From the NCBI GenBank assembly GCA_009823395.1, contig CM020501.1:13873861-13937860 (forward strand): a DNA stretch of 64,000 nucleotides, written 5' to 3'. The notes under the pieces are model-generated. The model saw only the letters and a program-made list of their open reading frames with translations. It did no database searches and had not been told where the DNA came from. The stretch comes from Thamnaconus septentrionalis (lineage: Eukaryota; Chordata; Actinopteri; Tetraodontiformes; Monacanthidae). Of this stretch, positions 24,977 to 38,333 are shown piece by piece. Made by a program: the position numbers and the translations under genes. Position 1 is the first letter of the stretch; each line of letters starts with the position of its first letter.

Positions 24977-27679
24977 AAAGCATTGCGTCAGTCAAAGAAA
25001 AAAATATATACAAGGAAAAAAAAATCCCAAATGAATTTTGGCACAAAAGCAAGCCAAACGCGCAACGCACTTGCAAATCCTTCCAAACAGGCAGGCAGCA
25101 CGAGCAGCTTTCTGAGCCCTTTGCGGCTGCAGTCCTCGCGCACCCCCAGCTGTCAGACTTCCGCGGCAGGTTGTGTCCTGGGGGAGAGTGGCTGTGGGGA
25201 GGAGGGGGAGGTGTAAAATCCCAGCATGGAGAAAAAAAAATGCATCTGTGATGAAAGTCCCCGCCGAACTAAAATGAATCCTGTTAGAGGGCGAAGGGAC
25301 ACTCCCTGTGGCGGTGCATTCAAGTTTGAGCCGTTAAATCAAGGAGGAAATGCGAAAGCGGCGCATCCACTCGGGCTTGTGTTGCCATTTACACGGGAGC
25401 TCAAAACCTCTAGTGTTCAATCATTTTACACAATTCATTTTCACCTGCGTTCAGTGTGAAGAGAATGCACGTACTGCATCCACCCTATGATCTCCATCAG
25501 AAGTGTCTAGTCGAGTGCCTCCCACTCACAACGCAGCCCAAATGAAATGAAATTTCCTATTTAAATATATGCAAAAAGCAAAAGAACAAAACAAAAAAAA
25601 AACAGATGGATTGTACACAAAGACAAATCAACACGTGAAGTAAATGGATATATGGGACGGGAAGCGGTGAAGTGATTTGGTCGGCCGGAAGGCACTTAAC
25701 CCTGGTCAAAGTCGTTGATTCCCACACCTTTCACTTAATTTAATGGACGATTTGCACAAGCTGTCTCTCTCTGTTTTTCAACTGTGATGGAGAGTTTGCT
25801 AGGGGCCGCTCATCAGCAAATGGCTCAGAACAACACCGGTCTAAATCCGGGCGCCACATTCTTGGACACAACCCAGGCTTAGTGAAGAATGACAAGCCAA
25901 AACTGAGAGCACAGTTCCCACTCGAGGAGCAAAAACTGGCACGTGCTCCACTAACTGGAGCTGATTGTTGCTTCAAATTGGCCCCGATCAACAGTGCCAA
26001 AATCTGGCCAAAACTTCCCTTGCAGCTGATAGGGGAAATTTTTTTTTCTTTTTCTATTTCCAACGTGATCTCCCAGATGATCGCTGAGGAACAACTGGTT
26101 TGATTTAGCCACTGTAAAAATAATCAAAAGTTAAAGGATAAAAAAAAAAAAAAAAGTATTTTGTACAGTAGAAACAATTCTTGTGGTTTTGGTCTTAAAG
26201 GGGTTGTCAAGTATACAACCTAGTCAGAAAAAGAGAAAATTACCAAAACTGGATATTGCTGCCCTTGGTGAATGGTCACTTTGTAATATTAAAAGGCTAC
26301 TTTTATGCTGCTAAGCCTCCACGGCGCCAAAGTTTTCAAGAATCATCTCGCAAACCTTTGCTGTGATTCAGACGCTGCCAAGAGAAGAGACAAAACATCC
26401 AAAACACTTAAGGTTTTCTCAAGTCAGAATTTGGTTATCTGCAAAAGACACCAGCGGCAAGGAGCTACTGCACCAAGATATCCCACTTTTATTTGCAACC
26501 AGAGGTTCTGTTTTTTTATTATCTTTGCAGTTATTTAGCTTAACCTTTTGTAAGTAACATCGGAACAAGCAAAGATTGTTCATGCAACCCTCACAGAAAA
26601 GAGGTTTCATAGAAAAATGCAAGGCAGTTTTCACCCAGCCTTCATCTGTCAGACTGAAGATAATGTTCAACGGGCAAAGCTAATCTCAACTGGAGCTCAC
26701 TGGCATCTAGAGTGTCAGAGTTTCTCTCCAGCTGCCAAAGCTGATGATTGTCCTCACCTGAGCCAGGTCAATTTGTCCGCTCAGCCCTTCAGAGGAGATA
26801 TGTCTGTGTCTGTGTGTGTGTGCGTATGTATATATACATGTGCAGATAGAGTCGCTGTGAACACGTGGCCTCCTGTCAGTTTCATTTAATCCGACAACGT
26901 ATGGCGTAATTAGACTTTGATTGGGAGGAGATTCACAATGTTGTGGATAATTGTTGGGTACACAAACTACCCTCCCTTCCTGTGGCGTTGCTTGCCGTGA
27001 TCAGTTTCCATCGTCAGGAATAATTAGCACAGACGACTGGATATTACATTTTTAATTTGGCATGGCCTAAGAGGAGGATGACCTGCTCTTTGGTGGAGTC
27101 ATTGGGAGTAATTCCATTCCCATTAAGAATTCTCCTAGTATGTTAATGAAGGTTGATGAAGTGTCGAGGAATCCATAGTCAATTAGCAGAAGGAGCCAGC
27201 GGAGCAACAGAGATGTCCACTCTTTTGTCTTGGTGGTGACGGGATTTGTGTCCAACATTGCTGAGCCGGGAATGCAAATATTATAGTATTCCAAAATTAC
27301 CTCAATAAATAATGGGCAGAGGAGGCTATACCCGAGCTCTAAAACTTTCCCTCTGATTTGCTCTCTGCAGGTAAACAGGCTGAAGAGTTGCTGCGACCGA
27401 CGCCTGTTTTTCAGACGTCGGTTTCCTCGGAGCACAGCGGGTTGCTCGGGAACATTTGCGTGCTATCTCGGCTCTTCATCTTCGCGCGCGTCCCCATGTT
27501 CTTTGAAGCTGCTCGCAGTCCCGTTCTCATCTTAGCCAAGGAACAAATCACCTGGTGAAATATGAACTGCCCCTGTTGATGAAATGAAAATGGGATTGCT
27601 GACCCAGCAGCATCATTCAAGCGCTGACGCAAATTAGCGATTCGCCCCCCTTGTGCCTTATCAGCGGAGCGGCGGCGGC

Positions 27680-27745
27680 GTGTAACAAGACTAATTAATT
27701 TTCAATTAGCACCTTCTTTTCAGTTGAAATATTCTTGACATTGGT
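27680..27745. promoter_or_regulatory. candidate conserved regulatory stretch
   Basis: Contains ctaattaattttcaattag, three TAAT/ATTA homeodomain cores within about 20 bp. This is composition only; conservation could not be tested. Confidence 0.2.
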
Positions 27746-28429
27746 GTGTTTTTACTTCCCAAAGCTATGTGTTCGTGGAAATGGGCAGAGAGTGAACGCT
27801 AAAGGCTGGTGATGTCAATCTGTTCCGGTGAAGAAAACCTTGTCACCAGGTCATATTCAGGTCAGATTGAAATGTATATTTTTGGTCCTTTTTTAAACTT
27901 GGGTTCAAAGCAACTGCTGTGTTTGTTACGACTGCTGACTACCATTTTCTGTGAAACTTCGCAAAGATGGTAAATTCCAAATTTAGCTCCTGTGACAGTT
28001 TGGATCACTAGCGTATGTACAGTGGCAGGTAAAAGAGGTGATGAGTGTTGATGACTGATGTCGTTCTTGCGTGTCATGAAAGCAGATTTGAACACTGAGA
28101 TTAACGGCATTCCCTTTAATGAGCTTGGCACCTTTCTCCCCAATGCTTGGTCTTACCTTTCACTAACATGAAATGCCAAGCCAAACAAAAAGCCGCCTGA
28201 GAACTTGTGGCGCTTTTATTTGGCCACAAATCACAGCTTTTGTCAAAATGGACCAGCAGAATTTGCATCTTGCAGTCATTTCTCAAGAAAAGGTAATTAG
28301 GCAAAATGTCACTTGAAGGCAATGTCTCGCGAGCAATGTATCGCTTCTGAGCAATGACACGCTGCTATTGAGTACATGCTACAGCATTCATACCAGAAAT
28401 GGATTGCACCAGAGTTGGCTGGTAGCCTC

Positions 28430-28860
28430 AGCCGGCTACTCAGAGTGCATTCCATTCACACTTTGGTCCAAAGAAATTATCACCAAAGTTTGTAAGTAGG
28501 AAAATATCCAATGGCTGATTTCACACTAGAGCTGTTTGGACAACTTCCAATCAGCCAGGGTTTGTCATTCAAGATGAGGGGACCCAGATCCGCTTCAAAA
28601 CCAGGGTCGTGGTTGGTTTACAAGTGAACCCTAGTCAGGTTTGTTTGGACTGTGAAAGCAAAGCAGACCAAATTAGGAACCAAAGGCAGGAGGTGGGGAA
28701 AGGTGCGAAGCAGGAGGAGCTTTTTTCTTTTGGTGATTTATGGCAGTTTTACTGCTATCACAGATGAACAGTTGGCTGTGACCGTCTAAAATGAACCAAA
28801 TGTTCTGAACAATCACCAATTTCAGCACTCAAACCAAGTCCAACAGACTATTAAAGTCAA
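28430..28860. mobile_element. possible degenerate DNA transposon
   Basis: Segments such as cattcacactttggtccaaag, gattagg-like aaattaggaaccaaaggcagg and tttgtttggactgtgaaagc resemble fish MITEs with TTTGG/CCAAA-rich ends. The ends could not be fixed. Confidence 0.3.
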
Positions 28861-31800
28861 ACTTCTGTCTAAAGAAACTTGCTCGGAATGTTCTTGCTCG
28901 GATTTCATTGAGATATAATCTTTCTACGTGACATCGAAGTCTATAGTCAATAGACACGGGTGCTGATGTCACAATGTGGCTTCACCTAACAGAAAAGAAG
29001 CACAACAATTGGAAGTGCGGTTTGTGTAAAACTCTTTTGTGATGAGAAACTCCTTGTTCTGCTTTCTAAAATACTGGATAATATTAACATTCAGAACTCT
29101 CAGAACATTTCACTGAAAACCCTCATTCCTCTATTAGTATTGATTGTTGTATGTTGAAATGTGACCAGTGAATTTCAAACTTGAGCCTAGCAGGAGCAGA
29201 AATGACCACTCTGGGTGAGATTCCTTTCAGTCGCTTCAAATGCAAGTCCAAAGCGGGGGCTAAACATGATGTGGGCCAATTCATTCCAGCAACTCTTTCG
29301 TCTGAGGCGGTTTCATCTGCGAGACCTTTTTGGTAATTAATTCAACAGCCTGCTGAGCTCCTGCGAGACGAGTTTTGTTCTGCGTCGGAGCGAAAATCAT
29401 GCTTAATTGACCTTTAAACTGATATTTAATCTTTGCCAGATTGCAGCATGGGCACTCGAGAAGCTCTTACCCTGTCGAGTTCTGTCACTTTGAGACGACA
29501 TAAATAACCGATACGGCCCTTAAAAAAGTGAAATCCAGCCTCGGAAGCATGTTATAGAATGTTGTTGCTGCTTGGTTGATTAGGGCGAGGGGGAATCTCC
29601 CTGGCTGTCGTGATAAAACTGAAACTAAATGTCTGTTGTTGTCTTGGTGGGCGACCGCTGAAGACGTGAAATATCAAGTGCTTTTCTAAACAAAATACTC
29701 ATTTGGAATCTCACCATCCATCGTTTCAGCGAGGCGCCGAGCATCAAGGACAAACACTAATTTCCCAGGGAGCGAAGGAATGCACCAGGTTGCCTTTTTA
29801 TATGCAATTCCAGATGCCTCATTAGAGGCCGATGTCTTTCATCATTATTCTTTCATGTGATTCTGTAGTGCACAGCATCTGCACCCTCTGACACCGTTTG
29901 TTGTTCAAGCAAATCTTCAGATCAAAAAACACATAAGCACACCTTTTTCTAAAGAATGGAAGTCCCGTTTCTCCTCCCCTCCCAAAAAAACAAAACGAAA
30001 ACAAAAAATGAATAAATGAAGGAGGGAAAGACTGCGCTAGTCCAATGTTAAGGAGTTTGTGACTCAGACAATCAAGGAGTGGAAACAGCAGCTGTTGTTT
30101 TCCGCTCCCTGACTGGAGCAGGTGTCCGCAACACATTTTCATTCCAGCACATTTGCCGCCTTTTGCACCGTTTATTTGGTTTGATGCATTTCCCCTCTTA
30201 AACTAAGTAAGGAAGGTTACATTTTTAAAAATCTTCTGTTTTTCTTTTCTTTGAAGAAAAGTGCTCCAGTTAGTCCAGACAAGGTTGTTTGAAAGGCCTG
30301 ATAGAGTACACCTGTGCAATATACTCAGGCAGAGCTGTCTGACAATACAGATTTTTATTTTATTTTTTATTTTTTTGTCATTGTGAATCCAAACTTAGCG
30401 CCGGATGTTTGCTCTGTGTGTGTGGAATCTTTATTTTCCCTTTTCTGTATTTCTGTACCTCACTGCTGTCTGGGTTTTGTTGTCTCAGCCTTTCGACTCC
30501 ACCAGCCAGCCAGCCGACGGCATCCAGGAGCCGGAGTGATATTGCTAAAAATAAGTTTCATGCGCACAAAAGACGGTGATAAACACTAACAACAGTAGCT
30601 GAAGAAGCGTCACACCCACGCCGCAGCGCTAAAATATTCCGACTAACACATTGTTAAACATCAACAAGCCAGGGCACCTTTTTTTTTGTTGTTGTCAGCG
30701 AGGTGCTGCGCTCGGCTGGCTGCCGCCTCTTTCTAGGATCTCGTTCTGCAGACGTGAAACTGGAAAAGAAGCTGGAGTCACTTTCTCACCTGATTGTTGG
30801 TGCAGCCTGCAAAGTCAAAGTTCGTGAGAGGAATACACAAACTTCGCGTCGGCTCTTTGCCGCGTTTATCTCGAGCGGCCCTGCCGAAAGGGATTAGAGC
30901 GCGTCCCTCCGACCTCGGCTCACCATCTCAGCCTGAAGCTCCTCCGCCCGTGTTCCAATCATCCTGATGAAAGATGATGCGCCTTTTTAAATAAAAGCAC
31001 GACTACCAAAGCCGTTTGCGACGAGGAAGGTAGCGCCGGGCGCAGAAGCCCGAGGTCGCGGTGCAGAGAGCTGAGAGATTTTGCATACACGGTGACACAA
31101 TGGCTTCAGACAGTCTCCATATGGGCCTTTGGAACCGGTGAAATTGGAAATGAAAGCACAGATGCTGTCGCAATACATTGGGGGATCATAATTCAACAAA
31201 GAGCCCCTGGAACTGTCAGGATGTGGCGACAGGGTGCGTGACTGGCGCTGAAGGCGAGGCTTTGTCTCACTGCCGATCCTCCCTGTGCTTCGCCCTCCCT
31301 GAACAGCCGGTTTATCGCTCTTCACGTGTCACTCAGACACAGGGAGGGAAAAAACAAAACAAACAAATGAAAAATAAATAAATATCCGAAGCCACAAATT
31401 AAGATGTTTTTATCCACTCGCTCCATTTTAAGAGGCACTTTCTGATTAAAGTCTTTAAGTTTCAATCCATTTAGCCCTACTTTAAAGTAATCAAACTCGG
31501 CAAAGGCCTCCCGTATCCTCTGTACTTATCTTTTAATGGCTTATTCAAATGGGAAGCGCTGATCCAAATATCAAAAATTATTATCAGGATCGGCCCATCG
31601 CATTGATGCCAGACATCGCATCTGATGTATCTGCCTCATCTATCTCGCGCTGAACCCTCTAATTGGCACCCGCGACCTTCCGCCAGCGCTTACAGGAAGC
31701 AGGCGATTCAAATCAAGGCGCATTTTTTAATGACGTCGGAGTTCCTTCTGGTCTGGGCACCTTCTGCGTGCGCAGCTTTGATAATGACACATTTCTGCAT

Positions 31801-32359
31801 GAAATGAGCAGCTGATAATTACGAGCTGGAGAGCGAAGAGTCTGCGGCGGTTTCGGTTTAACTCGTTTTTTACCAGGCGGTCTCATCAGCATGATGCTTG
31901 TTCTGTTTATTCATTTATATGTTTCAACTTTGGGGTATTTATCAGAGTTTCTCAAGCCCATTTGTTGGATATAACTGAGTTGTGGGTCTCAAAATCAGCG
32001 TGTGATATCGGAGATTATTATTATGAAATGACATGTCGGGCCAAAAGGGCCTGGAGTTTCATTTGTTCCAGTTATGTTCACTTTTGGGACACATTTGACT
32101 GTGCCAGGGAGGAAAAAAATGGGAGATTGTCAACGCTTGAGGCAAAAGGTAGAGAGCAGGAGGAGTCGGAGTCTTTTGTCAGGACATCTGGCCGTCGGTG
32201 TTGACATCTGGTTCCGCTGACGTGGGTGCTTTCAAAAGAGGACATGCACGCAGGCTGGTTGCGCACAATTCGTTTTCATTCTCTTTTTTCATGCTACTTG
32301 CAGGACTCTTCGACTCTGGATGTTTTATATCTACCTGATCTGGGTCTCAGTTTGCCGCT

Positions 32360-32522
32360 GTGTATGTGGAAATATGTCATACCTGATTATGTTGGAGGGA
32401 CATGGTAGTATATGTGCACATATCGTATGTCATACATCGTTATCTTGGAGCGACGCAGAAATATACAAATATTATATACAATATGTCATAGGTTGTTATG
32501 TTGGAGCGACGCGGAAATGTAT
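32360..32522. repeat. imperfect tandem repeat, three units of 53-56 bp
   Basis: The core atatgtcata plus a ttatgttggag(g/c)gac block recurs at 32372, 32425 and 32481. The second and third units share ttggagcgacgc(a/g)gaaat. Confidence 0.7.
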
Positions 32523-32589
32523 CTCCGCAGCTCAGCTCAGCGCAAAAACTAAAATAAACACTCCAGCTTTGAGTCCCGCCTCCCTCTAA

Positions 32590-32890
32590 CGGCGCCGACA
32601 CGAGGAGGCTGATGCATATTTATGATTTCCATCTGCGAGTGTGGATTCATAAGTAATTCAAAAACACCTCTTTGACTTTATTCACACAGGTTTTAATGGC
32701 GCGGAACGCGGCCATCACTCCATTTAGAGCGTATTGTCTTTTTCCAAGTGTCGGGAATAATGACGACTTAATGGCATGAATAAATAAAAAGGGCTCATTT
32801 TAATTTGCCAGGCAGGAGATCAGCGCTCATATGTTATTCATATGGTAGCAGAGGGAGGTAAAGTTTGCACTCTGTGCCGCCCGGTTGAAC
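32590..32890. promoter_or_regulatory. candidate conserved non-coding element
   Basis: Low-repeat stretch with octamer/POU-like atgcatatttatga and catatgttattcatatg, and several TAAT cores, in a gene-poor flank. This is the style of a developmental enhancer, but untested. Confidence 0.25.
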
Positions 32891-35825
32891 TTTGTACGTG
32901 AGAAGCCGTTTTCATTTATTCCTTCTTTTTTTTTTTAAAGACTGCGGTGCAAAGGTTGCCGTCCCTGCAGGTTCCCTCAGCGGCTAAGTGGGAGTTTGAC
33001 AAAGACACTGAGATCTCACAAAGTGCTTCTATTTTAAATGGGATTTGGTGGTAGATTTGATAATGGTTATTATCAGGTCCCATGCATCCCACCGTCCTAT
33101 TTCTACTCTGTCACAATGCTAGTTCAGATAAACTCTCATCTCCTGTATTGTTTGCTTCTCTCAGTTAGTTTGATGTGTCAGCAAGCATTTTGGATGAAGT
33201 TTTAAACGGCCGTAAAATGTTTGCTGTTTTGAGCTGGAAAACATAAAATAGCAAATGTTATAATCATGGTATTGGAATATTATAGAACTCTTGATATTGT
33301 TAAAAAAAAAAAAAGAAAAAAAGATCATCCCAACTTGAAAATTAAGTCATTGAGTCATTAAAATACAGTGAAGGTAAACTTGACATATGGAAAATTAATG
33401 AGCAATTGATTATAACTGAACCTACTTTTAAAAAAGTAAACAATTTTTGAATTTGTTTGAATTCCTTAATTGCTTGGGCACCTGTCAGCCGGAGGTCCAT
33501 GCTCCACTCTGACAATGCAGCAGGACAAACAGCAATGCTGATGGATTGAGTAGCGTGTAGCATAAGTGCTAATACTTGCCTATATAACCCCTGATATAAT
33601 CTTTGAACCCTGTTATCCTGTTGTTATTGTCACAGGAAGACAACAATGTAATTGCAACTTGATACATCTTTATTAGTATTTGTCAGGTAACTGTGATTCC
33701 CAGGTAATTGGGGTGGATTTTAGAAAGAGAGCAATAACTGCACAGATTGCAATATGTTGTCACTGGCCAAATATCTTTACAAGGTGTCCTTTTGGTTTGC
33801 TCTGTTCTTCTGTAGCATTAAAAGGATCAGGCCAAGGTGAGACTACACGCCACGTCAGTTCAGTTTGCACAGTAGTGAGAACAGAAATGTCTGGACACAG
33901 TTTCAAGCCTTGCTCGCCTGTTTGCTTGTCTTGTGAAGCAGAATATTTAAAGTGTGAATCTGAAGAACCTCGTAGTTTGACCTTTTTTACTATTCTGCCG
34001 AATGGTGTGCTAACAAATCTGAACACCGGAGAAACTGCTTTACGATTCAAATAAATCACAGCACAACGCCAGGGACCCGATCTTCTACCACCTGCTTATT
34101 CACATCGTGCCTGCTCTCCAGTGTGCGTGCGTGTGTTCTACCTGACAGGCCAAGTCCATCTGCGACCTCAGCCAGTGGTTGGAGCATGCGCTCCGACTGC
34201 TAAGAAGCTGCTGCAGCTTTGTGTCAGGCTCCTGAGATGAACGGGAGAGACAAGGGCCATGGATTAATTCCAGCCGCGGCTTAATGAGGCCGGTCTCACC
34301 CGTCCGGCAGCTGACAGTGCATGTGTGTCGTGCACAACTCTAAACATGGCTAGCGCTGTTCCAAATTGTGTGTTGCAGTTTTGCTCCCACTAAAAGTGAC
34401 AACCGTTTTGTTGTTTCTGTGGGGGGAAAATGGAATATGTGAAAGTGATGCAGTCAAGACCACCTTAACCGAGACCAAGTCCAAGACGGACCATGTTGGG
34501 AACAAGACAAATTCCAGAACGTCATATGCGTGAGAGAAGAGAAAAGAGATGACTATCAGGGAAAAAAATACTCACATTTTTAAAACAGATGCAACTAATT
34601 GTAATATTGATGTAAAAGAGTTTCGAGATGGAGAGGAGACAGAGACCAAGTGAAATTGTTCTAAGCTAGCTATCTAGCTAGCAGCTATGGCGCGAAGGCA
34701 GTTACACCATCAAGGCCTCCATCTTTCCACACTGTATTTTTTTTGCCTGTTTCGTGTGTGCGACTGGTGCTACAGTGCTACAGTTTGGAACACGCCTCTC
34801 TCACAATGTGAAATGTTTGTCTTTTCAGGGTTTTTTTTCCACTAGAAAAAAGAGGTGAAATCAAGTGTAATCAGGGCAGCTTTTCATTAAGTGGCAAAGT
34901 ATTTTCACACAGTAGCGACACAAATCCCCTGGGCGCTGCCTGGAACCATGAGGAGTGGAGGATGGAATATCTGGTGGTGATAGATCTGAGACGACGACGG
35001 TGTCGCTTCCCCAGAGACTCACACGGAGGAAAAAAAAATGCTTTTCTTCCAGTCTCTTTACTTTGGCTCGGTTGACATTCACATGCAGGAGTGTAGCGTC
35101 GACGGCGTGAAATCAAAGGATTTGCACGTCCGTTTGCGCGACACGTCTGATTAGTTTGCCATGGGATCATCGCGCGGCATAAGCGACTATTGGAGCCTCA
35201 GTCAATACGAGCTGCAATTTCTCCTCCGTCTTGACTGGATTATCTATCGGTATAAATGGTATGAAGCATTCATTTTCATGTATTAACACAATCCCATGGC
35301 CGCGTCGGCCATTCAAGGAGGAGCAGAGGAACGACCCCGCACGAGGCGTCGCTTTAGACTGCAAATGATGATGATGGCGGCATTGAACAAGCAGGAGGTC
35401 TGTGTCCATTTGCGTCCATGTGTTTTTGGTATTTAAAATGACTGAAACAATGCAGAAATAATCAAAGAAATATCTAATAGGCAACACAGTAATATGATAT
35501 TAAATAGAAAAAATTTGAATTGTGATAGAAAAATGATTATAATATAATTAATGATATCTAATAATAGAAATATTAAAGTAAATGAATACATAATGAGAAA
35601 TAAAACATCTCGACTGAGGTTCTCATAATTCATGTATGAAGGGCTGAATAAAAGTCAAACAGAAAAAAAAACAAAAAACAAAAAACATGTACGTCCGAAA
35701 AGATTTCTCTCTCTAGCAGCAGGCTCACGATCTGGCACTGTTTGATTTATTTTTTCTTCCTAAACCAAAAATAAATCTTTTTGATCAAAGGAGAAGCGGG
35801 AGGATTGTGCTGATCGCCTCTCCCT

Positions 35826-35874
35826 GTCTCTCTGTGTCTCTGTGTCTCTCTCTCTCTCTCTCTCTCTATCTCTC
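35826..35874. repeat. CT microsatellite
   Basis: TC run of about 12 units (35845-35867) with interrupted CT/GT units before it. Confidence 0.9.
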
Positions 35875-36594
35875 GCGTGCGTTCACGCCGCAGATTGATG
35901 CCGAGCTTCCGGGTGAGTCGGCGCAGTTCGCCAGGGAAACATCCTCAACTCCTCCTCTCCACCCTTCGCTTCACAGGGAATATCACCACGCGGAGGGCGA
36001 GTGCGCTGATGTACAAAAATACATTTATTTGAAACAATTTGAAAATGACAGCTTTACCGTAGAAATATCGAAATGAGGATGAAGCAGAACATTGTCGATG
36101 GTGCATGCATCATAGACTTTTTGTGCGCTGAAGGACGTTTCAATGCTTTCACTTCCCCGTCAGTGGAGCAGGAGTCCTGTTCCTTTTTCAAGTATGAATC
36201 ACCACGGAGATCTGCTGCTCACGGGGTAATTGGTGGGTTGCGGGGGGCCTCGATGTTTTGCAAGATGTGGCGGTTTTCCATTAATGGCAGTTAATTTCAA
36301 ATAACAAGTGCTAACATGGGGAAACTGCGCAGATTTGGACGTATCTTGTGGTGTTTTAATCAAAGCCCGCTGTTTTCCTGACACTTCACCTTGTTCAGCA
36401 GAAACTTCAAGTAAATAATTTCCTGTTCGCTTGTGTGTTCACTTGATCTGTTTTCCTTGTCTCTCCTTTCTTTTCTTTTTTTAAATTTAAACCAGCCACA
36501 ACCATCCAAGGCGATTTGTCGATGATGATATAGACAAAACTCTCAGTGCGATAACATCCCAACACCGACAAACTCAAAACACCCAGGAAGCTTT

Positions 36595-36997
36595 AAAGGT
36601 CCCATATTATGCAAAATTTACTTTGCCAACAATTTCTGCCACTCTTGTCGACTCCCAGAGATGAGGTGACTCTCCAGCCGCTGCTTTTCTTACTTCACTT
36701 TTCAGACATTGTGGCCTTAAACACACTGTTTAGAAAATGTGCCTCCTGCGATGTCACACAGGGGCTGTTACACAGTTATGCTTTTGGTGACAAAGCGTTT
36801 TCACTTTGTGGCCCTCTTGTTTTAGTGTCCTTTTAAACATGTTGACACATTGAAGCTGTAAGCTGCAAACAGAGGGCGAAGTATGCTCTTTTCTGGAGAG
36901 CTATTGAGTTTTGAGTAATTAATCGCATGAGGCTGCGTGCCTGGGGTCTGGGATAACAAAAATAAATATCTGAAACACTGGATAGTATGGGACCTTT
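36595..36997. mobile_element. MITE with 19-bp terminal inverted repeats
   Basis: Left end AAAGGTCCCATATTATGCA (36595-36613). The right end (36979-36997), reverse-complemented, matches 17 of 19 bases. 403 bp, no coding frame. The ends resemble a MITE group widespread in fish. Confidence 0.75.
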
Positions 36998-38147
36998 GAG
37001 TACCAAAACACACCATTAACAAGGCAAATCTCTTGTACACTTTCAAAGACATAAACAAAAACACACAAAAAATTATCCAGACACAAAGTTTTGCAGCGTT
37101 TCCATCCCAATTTTTCTGTTAACTTTGAAGCCAAAATATTAGTTTGCATTTTGGCTCTGCTCACTGTGACATATTGGCCAATTAGCTCTGTATTCATATT
37201 AGTATTTAAAATTTTTGTTTTGTTGATTCAAACATGTAAAACAGGATATTTTTAGTCATAGTTGTTTGCTTTGAAACCCTTCACCAGCAGCAGCCGCCAC
37301 AAAGCATTATAGCTGTCATACATTCTTTACCATTTCAAGGGCTTAAAAGAGAGAAAAAAATAAAACAAATATGATTTGAGTCAGGCAAAAGCAAACATTT
37401 CTATATAATATATATGTACAAAGACTATCTTCTCCTTTTTAATTTCCTGTTCCACTAAAATAAATCACAGCAGAGTGACGCCATCAAAGCTCCTGCACAA
37501 ATAAAAACCACCGCAAGCAAACAAGCCTCTGCTTGACGCGCTGAGCGCGACAGTAGCTTTGAAATAAATTTTCGTTCAGCCTTTGTTTCGGCTCGGCTGC
37601 TGAGGTAATATGTGAGTTTGAGAAAACGTGGCTCTCTGTAGAGCTGGGAGATCGCAGTGGCAATGGACTGGTGCATGCTGGGAGGACGTCACTAGCCTTG
37701 CCTCGACGCCGGCGGATTGTTGTGGCCGTTTGACAGCGTTGCAGTTGGGTTGGGTTTTGATAGCAGTTTGTGCAAACATGCGCGATTACTTACATTCATC
37801 AAACTCAAAAGGTCCAATTTAGATACATCGCCACCATTCGCCAGCTAAGACAGCAGACACCCGGAGGATTAAAGTGGATGTTTATGACCTGAATGAAAAA
37901 AGGTGTCTGGTGTGATTGACCTACTCCCCTTCTTTTGTGTTTCTATACTTCCTTCGCGAGTACATACTAGTTCAGAATATATAAAATAGTATTATCCCAT
38001 ATGGACTACATTGTGATATATGAAATATGGCATTTACGGCAGTTCAACAGACAAAAGATTGCTCTTATCGTCATCTTGCGCTTCATAAGTCTATTCACAT
38101 AAAAAATAAGAGCAACACCATTTTTTTTTTTCTTTCATTTTGGCATG
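36998..38147. other. no gene seen
   Basis: AT-rich sequence between two MITE-like elements. Nothing recognised. Confidence 0.5.
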
Positions 38148-38333
38148 TTAAAGGGGCCCTATTACAGCCATTTCCAGATTTACCAAATTAAATTGGGATG
38201 GTCTACTTCCAACAATAAACATGGTTTGTTTGGCTGAATGCACATACTCGGTGTGTTAGATGTCATGTCAATAATGTGAAACGACACGTTAAAGAGCTGA
38301 AAAAGTCAGTCTTTCATAATACGACTCCTTTAA
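38148..38333. mobile_element. short MITE-like element bounded by TTAA
   Basis: Left TTAAAGGGGCCCTATTA and right, reverse-complemented, TTAAAGGAGTCGTATTA. TTAA at both borders suggests a piggyBac-type target or an intrinsic end. About 186 bp, non-coding. Confidence 0.6.

Larger units (their letters stand above)
21791..28429. other. gene-poor flank
   Basis: No exon recognised. It holds a CAG/CAA cluster (about 23173-23198), a low-copy repeat arm (23640-23770), an AC tract (24952-24976), an A run (about 26141-26156) and an ATTA-rich patch (27680-27745). Confidence 0.5.
28861..36594. other. gene-poor flank
   Basis: No exon recognised. It contains possible conserved non-coding stretches (31640-31830, 32590-32890), an imperfect 53-56 bp tandem triplication (32360-32522), a GAGACCAAGTCC-type repeat fragment (about 34455-34500) and a CT microsatellite (35826-35874). 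Confidence 0.5.
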
